From NCBI GenBank assembly GCA_037446495.1, contig JBBIIL010000078.1, positions 1-13,874 on the forward strand: a stretch of DNA of 13,874 nucleotides, read 5' to 3'. This DNA is from CAIXZV01 sp037446495. Lineage in GTDB: Bacteria > Chloroflexota > Limnocylindria > Limnocylindrales > CSP1-4. A program made the position numbers and the translations under genes. Each line of letters opens with the position of its first letter. The stretch's first letter is position 1. Positions 7,451 to 13,874 of the stretch are shown here, in pieces. The notes under the pieces are model-generated. The model ran no database searches, had not been told where the DNA came from, and saw only the letters and a list, made by a program, of their open reading frames with translations.

Positions 7451-7996
7451 ATGCGGATCTACGAGGGAAGCCCGCGGCAGGACTTCGAGGAGGTCTTCCG
7501 CTCCATCGGCGTGTTCCTCGACCGGCGCGCCATGCGCGACATCCTCCTGCTCGAGGTGCCCGACGGCTTCGTGGTCCAGGGGCTTGTGGCCACACAGGCA
7601 AGCAACACCGCCTGGTCGGAGACGATTGGGTCCGTCGTCAAGGAGACGCTCACGTACCTGGACGAGGACATCGCGAAGTTCATGGAGGAGGCGATCAGGC
7701 AGCGTGGCGCCGGCACGCCTCCCGGGAGCCCGCAAGCCGGTCCCCACGAGCGCGCGCTGCGCGTCATCGGCCGCTGGATGGACGAGCAGAGGCCGCGCGA
7801 CGTCTTCCTGTTCGAGCAGGACGGCGCGTACGTGGTGCGCCTGATGACGACCGGCCAGGCCGGCTCGCGACACGTCCTCGCCGAGTTCACCGCCGAGGAT
7901 GTTGAGGGGCTGGTCACCCGAGCACCGTCGCTCCGTGGTCGCCCAGGGACCGCCAAGCCGGACGCCGGGGCAGCGACGCCCGCTGCAGGCGGATGA
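7451..7996 (+). CDS. Unknown protein made of two copies of one domain
   Basis: I do not recognise the family of this 181-residue soluble protein. The start is supported by AAGGAGG at 7440-7446, 4 nt before the ATG. Two stretches align at an 87-residue offset: residues 17-45 (R-x-IG-x3-D-x4-RD-x4-E, then DGFVV) and 104-131 (the same pattern, ending DGAYVV). This indicates an internal duplication of an alpha/beta unit. The first unit is followed by a helix-rich stretch (about 56-84) and the second by HVLAEFTAEDVEGLV (141-155). A Pro/Gly/Ala-rich linker (86-98) and tail (159-181) flank the second unit. No transmembrane segment, signal peptide or catalytic motif is visible. It lies 41 nt after the exporter genes and may be co-transcribed; a link to the exporter is only a guess from position. 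Confidence 0.8.
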   Translation: MRIYEGSPRQDFEEVFRSIGVFLDRRAMRDILLLEVPDGFVVQGLVATQASNTAWSETIGSVVKETLTYLDEDIAKFMEEAIRQRGAGTPPGSPQAGPHERALRVIGRWMDEQRPRDVFLFEQDGAYVVRLMTTGQAGSRHVLAEFTAEDVEGLVTRAPSLRGRPGTAKPDAGAATPAAGG

Positions 7997-8021
7997 CAGG
8001 CGGGCCTGCACGCGGCACAAT
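7993..8021 (+). promoter_or_regulatory. Putative sigma70-type promoter for the 51-residue protein
   Basis: ATGACA (7993-7998, five of six matches to TTGACA) and CACAAT (8016-8021, four of six to TATAAT) are separated by 17 nt. The -35 overlaps the stop codon of the preceding gene. Transcription would start near 8028, giving a leader of about 32 nt containing the ribosome site at 8043-8049. The -10 lacks its first T, so this is a moderate candidate. Confidence 0.4.
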
Positions 8022-8059
8022 CTCGGTCATCACGTCGTAGCAGAGGAGGTCCGGCCCAC

Positions 8060-8215
8060 ATGAAGGCACTGCGGACCGTCGCGGTCGCGCTGGGGATCAC
8101 CCTGGGCGCGATGATCATCATTCCCCTCATCGTGCTCGCCGGGCTCTTCGTCTGGCTCAAGCTGACCGAGGAGGACGACGAGGAGGCGCTCGAGCTCGAG
8201 CAGGAAGGCGCCTGA
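8060..8215 (+). CDS. Small single-span membrane protein with acidic tail
   Basis: This is a 51-residue gene. A strong ribosome site, GAGGAGG (8043-8049), lies 10 nt before the ATG. The protein has a basic start (MKALR), one hydrophobic segment at about residues 7-33, then a highly acidic tail (TEEDDEEALELEQE, 36-49). By the positive-inside rule the short N-terminus should face the cytoplasm and the acidic tail the outside, or it is a small anchored regulator; the function is unknown. Codon use matches the neighbours and the TGA at 8213-8215 ends it cleanly. The EamA transporter frame begins about 40 nt later, so both could share one transcript. Confidence 0.7.
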   Translation: MKALRTVAVALGITLGAMIIIPLIVLAGLFVWLKLTEEDDEEALELEQEGA

Positions 8216-8253
8216 TCGACACCGGCTCGCCGGCGGCAGCGCCCGCCGGACCG

Positions 8254-9249
8254 TTGAACCAGCCTGCGACGCCCGCCGATCCGGCGGGCGTCCGCGTGTC
8301 CGGGCGCGCCCGCAGGATCGCCGAGGCGGGCGTCCTGGTCACGGTGCTCGTCTGGTCCGCCAACTTCGTCGTCGTGAAGGCGGCGATCGGCGTGGTTGGC
8401 CCGTTCACCTTCACCACGTGGCGCTACGCCGTGGCCGCGGTCACGCTGTTCCTGCTGACCCGTTGGCGGTTCGGCGGCATCCGCCGACCGGGCCGGTTCA
8501 CCCTGCCGCTCATCGGCCTGGGCATGCTCGGGTTCGGCGCCTACCAGGTGCTCTGGACGCTCGGGCTGACGCAGATCACGGCCGGCGACTCGGCGCTCAT
8601 CATCGCGGTCTCGCCCGTCGCCACCGCCCTCCTCGCGGGAGCCGTGGGTCTGGATCGCCTGACCGCGCCCAAGCTGGCGGGGGCCCTCACCGCATTCGCC
8701 GGGGTCGCCATCGTCATCGTGGCGGGGGCGGGGGCGGGGGCGGGGACGGGGACGGGGACGGGGCTGTCGTTCGGGTCGTCACTCGTCGGGGAGGTGCTCA
8801 CGCTGACGGCCGCCCTGCTGTGGGCCACGTACACGGTGCTCGGCACGCGCGTCCTGCGCCACGTGGACCCGCTCACCGCAACCACGTGGACGGTGCTCGG
8901 GGGACTGGTCTTCCTGCTCCCGTTCGGCCTCTGGGACCTGGCGACGGATCCTCCGGCGTCGGTCCCTCCGGCGGCCGTCGCGGGGATCCTCTACTCCGGC
9001 GTCCTGGCGGCGGGCGTGGCGAACGTGCTTGTGTTCAACGCCATCAGGCTCATCGGTCCCACGCGCGCGTCCGCGATGCAGCTGCTTGTGCCGGCGGGAG
9101 CGGTCGCCCTCGGCGCGCTGATCCTCGGTGAGCCCGTCGGGGTCGCCCAGCTGGCGGGCGGCGCGGTCATCGTGCTGGGAGTGGCGACCACGCGCCGGGC
9201 ATCGGTGATGCCGGCGGCCATCCGTGCCCGCATGCGTACCGCCAGCTGA
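8254..9249 (+). CDS. EamA/DMT-superfamily transporter
   Basis: This 331-residue, about ten-span membrane protein of the drug/metabolite transporter superfamily would move a small metabolite across the cytoplasmic membrane. It has two EamA repeats, at roughly residues 25-155 and 180-315. The first begins VLVTVLVWSANFVVVKAAIG and the second contains LTLTAALLWATYTVLGTRVL. Between them is a Gly-Ala/Gly-Thr run (157-170) encoded by a G-rich repeat. The start is uncertain: TTG at 8254 is the first in-frame conventional start, but it lies 14 nt before a strong hairpin. GTG at 8296, just after the hairpin, would give a protein 14 residues shorter that still keeps every membrane span. No good Shine-Dalgarno sequence precedes either. 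The HAD phosphatase gene follows after 6 nt. Substrate unknown. Confidence 0.88.
   Translation: MNQPATPADPAGVRVSGRARRIAEAGVLVTVLVWSANFVVVKAAIGVVGPFTFTTWRYAVAAVTLFLLTRWRFGGIRRPGRFTLPLIGLGMLGFGAYQVLWTLGLTQITAGDSALIIAVSPVATALLAGAVGLDRLTAPKLAGALTAFAGVAIVIVAGAGAGAGTGTGTGLSFGSSLVGEVLTLTAALLWATYTVLGTRVLRHVDPLTATTWTVLGGLVFLLPFGLWDLATDPPASVPPAAVAGILYSGVLAAGVANVLVFNAIRLIGPTRASAMQLLVPAGAVALGALILGEPVGVAQLAGGAVIVLGVATTRRASVMPAAIRARMRTAS
8268..8292 (+). repeat. Perfect 11-bp inverted repeat (3-nt loop) at the start of the transporter gene
   Basis: GACGCCCGCCG (8268-8278) and CGGCGGGCGTC (8282-8292) are exact reverse complements around ATC. No T-run follows, so it is not a standard intrinsic terminator. 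It lies between the two candidate starts (8254 and 8296) and may control translation or fine-tune read-through from the small membrane protein gene. Confidence 0.8.
8722..8763 (+). repeat. Hexanucleotide repeat (GCGGGG)4(ACGGGG)3 inside the transporter gene
   Basis: Seven hexamer units in frame encode Ala-Gly four times, then Thr-Gly three times (residues 157-170), at the join between the two EamA halves. The coding strand has seven runs of four or five G separated by C or AC, which is a strong potential G-quadruplex. Because the unit is 6 bp, gain or loss of a copy keeps the reading frame. Confidence 0.92.
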
Positions 9250-9255
9250 TCAGCC

Positions 9256-10014
9256 GTGGTGAACGCGCTCAGCCCCGTCCCGCCGCCCAGGGCCGGCGAG
9301 CTGCCGCTCGCGATCCTCGTGGACTTCGATGGCACGATCGCGAAGGGTGACGTCACTGCGGCCGTGATGCGCGCGAACCTGCCGCCCGGACGCGGCCTGC
9401 CGTGGGACGAGGGCTCCCGCCTGACCTGGCCCGATATGATGCGTGAGGCCGTTGACCGGTTCACCGCGGACCCCACCAGGCTCCTCGCCGCGGCTGCGGC
9501 CGTGCCGCTCGACCAGACGTTCTCGGCCCTCGCAGGGCGCGCCTCAGCCGGACGCGTCGCGATGGAAGTCGTGTCCGATGGCTTCGGGTTCTTCATCGGC
9601 CCCGCCCTGGAGCGGCTGGATGCCCCGTGGATCCCCATCGCGTCGGGCGAGGTGCGGTTCGGCCCGGCGCAGTCGCGCATCGAGTTCCCGCACGGCAACA
9701 CCGCGTGCCCGGTCTGCGGAACCTGCAAGCGAAACCGGGTGCTGGCCAACCAGGCGTCGGGACGTCGGGTGGCCTTCGTCGGCGACGGGGAGTCGGACCG
9801 CTACGCGGCCGGGTACGCCGACGTGGTGTTCGCCAAGGACGGGCTCGTGGAGATCTGCGAATCAGAGGGGCTCTCGTACCGGCCGTGGTCCACGTTCGAG
9901 GACGTCACGGCATGGCTGGACGAGCAGCTGGCGGCGTTCGCTGTGGATCCGTCCTCAGTTCCCGGGCCGGTCGTCCGGCCGCCGTTCTGCGGACCGGAGG
10001 TATGGGGCGGGTAG
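9256..10014 (+). CDS. HAD-family phosphatase resembling MtnX
   Basis: The 252-residue soluble protein is a haloacid dehalogenase-type phosphatase. Motif I is DFDGTI (23-28, nucleophile Asp23 and general acid Asp25), motif II is VVSDGFG (105-111, Ser107), motif III Lys is probably Lys158 in CPVCGTCKR, and motif IV is GDGESD (176-181). The order, the length to about residue 225, and the Cys-rich segment (Cys151, 154, 157) before the Lys resemble MtnX, the methionine-salvage enolphosphate phosphatase. No other salvage gene is present, so the substrate may differ. The last 25 residues or so form a Pro-rich tail beyond the fold. GTG at 9256 (followed by another GTG) is chosen as the first start after the transporter stop 6 nt upstream; the two genes are probably one transcript. 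It ends in TAG. Confidence 0.85.
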   Translation: MVNALSPVPPPRAGELPLAILVDFDGTIAKGDVTAAVMRANLPPGRGLPWDEGSRLTWPDMMREAVDRFTADPTRLLAAAAAVPLDQTFSALAGRASAGRVAMEVVSDGFGFFIGPALERLDAPWIPIASGEVRFGPAQSRIEFPHGNTACPVCGTCKRNRVLANQASGRRVAFVGDGESDRYAAGYADVVFAKDGLVEICESEGLSYRPWSTFEDVTAWLDEQLAAFAVDPSSVPGPVVRPPFCGPEVWGG

Positions 10015-10038
10015 GTCGTTCCGCCGGGCGTCGCCCCG

Positions 10039-10057
10039 GGCGGCGGCATCCGCCGCC
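10039..10057 (+). terminator. GC-rich hairpin after the HAD gene, no T-run
   Basis: GGCGGCGG and CCGCCGCC form an 8-bp stem with the loop CAT, 24 nt past the TAG of the HAD gene. No T-tract follows, so any termination would be of the T-less kind or the hairpin would only protect the mRNA end. Neighbouring bases 10021-10046 can also pair (CCGCC/GGCGG), giving alternative folds. Confidence 0.35.
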
Positions 10058-10238
10058 ACGTGGCTGCATCGTGCGGGGACGGCACACTCCAACCGTGGTG
10101 TGACTCGCCGGTGCGCCGGGGTCGCGCCTCGAGGCCGTGCAGCGCACGGAGCAGGCGCCGGGCGGCCGGAATCATGCGGCGAGCGCACCACCGATCCGCC
10201 GGGCGGTCAGGCCCGGGCCGCCGGGCCGGAACCGCGCA

Positions 10239-10258
10239 GGGAGGCCGTCGAGGCTCCC
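10239..10258 (-). terminator. GC-rich hairpin after the nitroreductase gene, no T-run
   Basis: Read on the minus strand, GGGAGCC pairs with the following GGCCTCCC (one bulged base) around a 5-nt loop, starting only 2 nt beyond the TAG at 10263-10261. It lacks a T-tract. The 246 bp between the convergent HAD and nitroreductase genes hold this and the hairpin at 10039; I see no gene in the stretch. Confidence 0.35.
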
Positions 10259-10260
10259 CG

Positions 10261-10854
10261 CTACCCCCAGCGGTCCCAGCGGGCAAACTGCTCGAACGGG
10301 ACCCAGCCGCGCTTGAGCGACGGCGAGCGGACGTCCGGCAGCGGGATCCCCACGGGCATGACGCCGATGGGCGTGAACTCCTCGGGGATGCCCAGGGCGG
10401 CGCGGAGTGGCTCGACGCCCCCGGCCGGGCCAGCGAACCCACAGCCCAGGCCCTCGTTCACCGCGGCCAGCATCACGTTCTGCATCGTGGCCCCGACGTC
10501 CACCCACCAGTAGGGGACCGGCCAGTCGATCTCGCGGCCGCCCTCGTCGGTCTTGTCTGGCTCCCGGTAGCGGCGGTGGTAGATCTGCTCGGAGGCGCAC
10601 GGGATGAACTGCGCGGCGCACTCGCTGACCCATCGGCCGAACTCGTCGCCGTCCTCGCCCTCGCCGCAGGCGATCCCAACCTGCCGGCGCACAGCCGGGT
10701 CCACGACCACGACCAGACGCTGACCCTGTGAGAACCCCGCCGAGGGCGTGCGCTGCGCGAGGCGGGCGATGCGCTCGATGACCTCCCGGTCCACGCCGCC
10801 CTCGACGAAACGGCGGACCGCGCGGCGCTTCATGACGACGTCGCTGAACTCCAT
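10261..10854 (-). CDS. Nitroreductase-family flavoprotein
   Basis: This 197-residue protein belongs to the FMN-dependent nitroreductase family, cytoplasmic dimers that use NAD(P)H to reduce nitro compounds, quinones or other acceptors. KRRAVRRF (9-16) is the usual N-terminal FMN-phosphate motif. RTPSAGFSQGQR (35-46) is the second FMN segment. VDVGATMQNVMLAAVNEGLGCGF (from about residue 118) is the conserved dimer-core helix and following turn. PIGVMPVGIP (162-171) and a terminal ...RWDRWG complete the fold. The frame is open up to 11025, but the ATG at 10854 is chosen because AGAGGAGG (10867-10860) lies 5 nt before it and the protein then starts as the family does. It is divergent from pyrG (248 bp between starts) and convergent with the HAD gene. 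The substrate is not deducible. Confidence 0.9.
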   Translation of the reverse strand: MEFSDVVMKRRAVRRFVEGGVDREVIERIARLAQRTPSAGFSQGQRLVVVVDPAVRRQVGIACGEGEDGDEFGRWVSECAAQFIPCASEQIYHRRYREPDKTDEGGREIDWPVPYWWVDVGATMQNVMLAAVNEGLGCGFAGPAGGVEPLRAALGIPEEFTPIGVMPVGIPLPDVRSPSLKRGWVPFEQFARWDRWG

Positions 10855-11046
10855 GGTGGCCTCCTCTGCTCGAGCGCATGGTGGCACGGTCGAGGGCGGG
10901 CGGGGCCGCGGGGCGACGATCCAGCCGGATGCGGCAAGGACACCTGCGCACCCGGCCACGTTGACGGAAGGGCCAGGGCGGGCGCCGTCTGGCGGCGGGC
11001 GCTGGTCGCCCGAGTCTGCCGCCACCCAATCACAACCCGATTCGCC

Positions 11047-11075
11047 TTGTCCCGAGGCCCGCGAATCGCTAGCAT
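11047..11075 (+). promoter_or_regulatory. Putative sigma70-type promoter of pyrG
   Basis: TTGTCC (11047-11052) and TAGCAT (11070-11075) are separated by 17 nt and would start transcription near 11082, giving a leader of about 20 nt with GGAGGA at 11088-11093. The -10 keeps the key TA...T. The rest of the 248-bp nitroreductase/pyrG gap shows no further feature I can support. Confidence 0.5.
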
Positions 11076-11102
11076 GAGAAAAACCCCGGAGGACCTGTGC
11101 CC

Positions 11103-12785
<1,683 letters not shown>

Positions 12786-12835
12786 CGCGGGCCCGTTCCC
12801 TGGTCATCGCCACGCCAGCGCCAGAACCGGCTCCA

Positions 12836-12863
12836 CACCAGATCGCAAGATCCCACCAGATCG
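12836..12863 (+). repeat. Direct 10-bp repeat abutting the rho -35 box
   Basis: CACCAGATCG occurs at 12836-12845 and 12854-12863, 18 bp apart start to start, with a further AGATC between them (12848-12852). The second copy ends at the base before the TTGACG -35. A perfect repeat in this position suggests a tandem binding site for a transcription factor, most naturally an activator touching polymerase. No such factor is identified in the window. Confidence 0.75.
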
Positions 12864-12893
12864 TTGACGAGGCGGCGCCCCGTCCAATATGAT
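12864..12893 (+). promoter_or_regulatory. Strong sigma70-type promoter of rho
   Basis: TTGACG (12864-12869) and TATGAT (12888-12893) each match the consensus at five of six positions with an 18-nt spacer, the best promoter in the window. Transcription should start near the A at 12900. An in-frame ATG for rho at 12889 falls inside the -10 box and so cannot be the translation start from this promoter. Confidence 0.7.
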
Positions 12894-12899
12894 CCAAGC

Positions 12900-13014
12900 A
12901 CCCCCCACCGGCCGCGCGCGACGTTCCAGCGATTCCGCGCGAACCACGGCTCGTGGCGTTCCCACCTCGACCGGCCCGCACCCGCGTCGCACCCACCCGA
13001 GGGAATCCCCTTCC
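12900..13014 (+). promoter_or_regulatory. C-rich 5' leader of rho, possible Rho-loading (rut-like) site
   Basis: The predicted leader is about 115 nt. In 12901-13000 I count roughly 51 C and 26 G, a marked C over G excess of the kind Rho prefers for loading. In E. coli rho controls itself by early termination in its own leader; a similar loop here is an inference from composition and position only. No standard riboswitch fold or intrinsic terminator is seen. Confidence 0.35.
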
Positions 13015-13857
13015 ATGCCGAATGGCCCCGACCAGCGCCCGAGCCGCAACCGCCGGACTCGCCGACGCCCCCAGACGAACCGCCTGCCGGTCACCGAGCA
13101 GGACGAAGTCGCAGAGCTCGAAGCTGCGCGCGAGCGCAATGACCTCGACTTCAGCGACCTGCGCGAGATGTCCGTCAAGGAGCTCCGCGAGATCAGCAAG
13201 GGCCTTGAGGTGGACGCCCAGGTGGACCGCCGCGAGGAGCTGGTTGACGCCATCCTCCAGGCGCAGACCGAGCGGGCGGGCCTCGACTACATCTTCGGCA
13301 TCCTCGACATCGTGGACGAGGGCTACGGCTTCATGCGTCGCCACGGCCTGCTGCCCAGCCCGGAGGACGTCTACGTCTCCTCGAGCCAGGTCCGCCGCTT
13401 CGGGCTGCGGATCGGCGACCGCGTCGTGGGCGCTGTGCGGGCGCCGCGCGAGGGGGAGAAGTACTGGGGCCTCATCCGCGTTGACACCGTCAATGGCGTG
13501 GACACGGACACCGCCCGCCGGCGCCCGTTCTTCCAGGACCTGACGCCGATCCACCCGATCGAGCTCATCAACCTCGAGTCGGACGCGAAGAACCTCAGCC
13601 AGCGGCTCGTCAACCTCGTCAATCCCCTGGGCAAGGGCCAGCGCGCCCTCATCGTCAGCCCGCCGAAGGCAGGCAAGACGATGCTGCTCAAGAGCATCGC
13701 CAACGGCATCACGGCCAACTACCCCGACATCCTCCTGATGGTCGCCCTGATCGGCGAGCGGCCCGAGGAGGTCACGGACATGCGCCGGTCGGTCCACGGC
13801 GAGGTCATCAGCTCCACCTTCGACGAGCCCACCGAGAACCACACGCACGTCGCCTAG
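13015..13857 (+). CDS. rho: Transcription termination factor Rho, cut short by an in-frame TAG
   Basis: Rho is the hexameric RNA-dependent ATPase that ends transcription. The visible 280 residues hold a basic N-terminus, a Rho-N helical domain (DLREMSVKELREISKGL and on, about 48-83), the cold-shock-like RNA-binding domain (GILDIVDEGYGFMR, about 95-108, with VYVSSSQVRRFGLR at 119-132) and the start of the ATPase domain with Walker A PPKAGKT (216-222) and IGERPEEVTDM (246-256). The TAG at 13855-13857 sits where relatives have the conserved Glu of the VAEM motif (Glu244 in E. coli), and the next codons read MALEI, in keeping with Rho. The protein as read lacks Walker B and the R and Q loops, so it could not work as a motor. 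The start at 13015 is chosen over 12889 because GAGGGA (12999-13004) lies 10 nt upstream and 12889 lies in the promoter. The truncation is a mutation or a base error. Family assignment is certain; the end is not. Confidence 0.9.
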   Translation: MPNGPDQRPSRNRRTRRRPQTNRLPVTEQDEVAELEAARERNDLDFSDLREMSVKELREISKGLEVDAQVDRREELVDAILQAQTERAGLDYIFGILDIVDEGYGFMRRHGLLPSPEDVYVSSSQVRRFGLRIGDRVVGAVRAPREGEKYWGLIRVDTVNGVDTDTARRRPFFQDLTPIHPIELINLESDAKNLSQRLVNLVNPLGKGQRALIVSPPKAGKTMLLKSIANGITANYPDILLMVALIGERPEEVTDMRRSVHGEVISSTFDEPTENHTHVA

Positions 13858-13874
13858 ATGGCGCTCGAGATCGC

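Noticed and set aside
10015..10260. Small open frames between the HAD and nitroreductase genes
   Set aside because: Frames here have Arg-rich, low-complexity products and no ribosome sites; the stretch is better explained by GC-rich hairpins at convergent gene ends.
11097..11102. GTG start for pyrG at 11097
   Set aside because: Only 3 nt from the ribosome site; the ATG 6 nt later has proper spacing and the family N-terminus.
12889..13014. Longer rho start at ATG 12889
   Set aside because: The ATG is inside the TATGAT -10 box, has no ribosome site, and adds 42 low-complexity residues; 13015 has GAGGGA at good spacing.
13855..13857. TAG read as an amino acid (genetic code change)
   Set aside because: TAG is the natural stop of at least four other genes in the window, which end there at normal family lengths or gene borders.

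Overview
This is a very GC-rich bacterial window. Its genes show strongly G/C-biased third codon positions, frequent GTG starts, 4-base GTGA gene overlaps and leaderless TANNNT promoters. The style fits a high-GC Chloroflexota lineage (for example the Limnocylindria/Ellin6529 group) or an actinobacterium. I lean to Chloroflexota because Rho lacks the long Arg/Asp/Gly-rich insertion usual in actinobacterial Rho, but no marker here settles it. I see no rRNA, tRNA, CRISPR, insertion sequence or phage gene.

Layout. (1) Positions 1-366: a possible leftward gene start running off the left edge, then non-coding DNA. (2) 367-4485: a PfkB-family sugar kinase (+), an S9 prolyl-oligopeptidase-type peptidase (-) and pseudouridine-5'-phosphate glycosidase psuG (+). 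The kinase and psuG have nearly identical leaderless promoter/start regions, so the kinase may be the pseudouridine kinase partner of PsuG, with the peptidase gene lying inverted between them. (3) 4493-7996: an ABC-2 exporter (ATPase plus two different permeases) tightly packed after psuG, then a protein of unknown function built from two copies of one domain. (4) 8060-10014: a 51-residue single-span membrane protein, an EamA/DMT-type transporter with a G-rich hexanucleotide repeat, and a HAD phosphatase resembling MtnX. (5) 10261-10854 (-): a nitroreductase-family flavoprotein, divergent from (6) 11103-12785 pyrG (CTP synthase). (7) 12836-13874: a strong sigma70-type promoter with a tandem 10-bp repeat abutting its -35, a C-rich leader of about 115 nt, and rho.

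The most striking observation is that rho is cut by an in-frame TAG at 13855-13857, just where family members carry a conserved Glu codon (GAG). The Rho frame appears to resume directly after it. It is either a nonsense mutation, a base error near the end of the available sequence, or a real short Rho. TAG ends at least four other genes here, so codon reassignment is unlikely.

The nucleotide-related genes (psuG with its putative kinase, and pyrG) suggest pyrimidine salvage and synthesis. The remaining genes look like ordinary chromosomal housekeeping and transport genes. I found no convincing new multi-gene system. The interest lies in the rho stop, the two initiation modes, the leader/promoter architecture, the small duplications and the two-repeat unknown protein.
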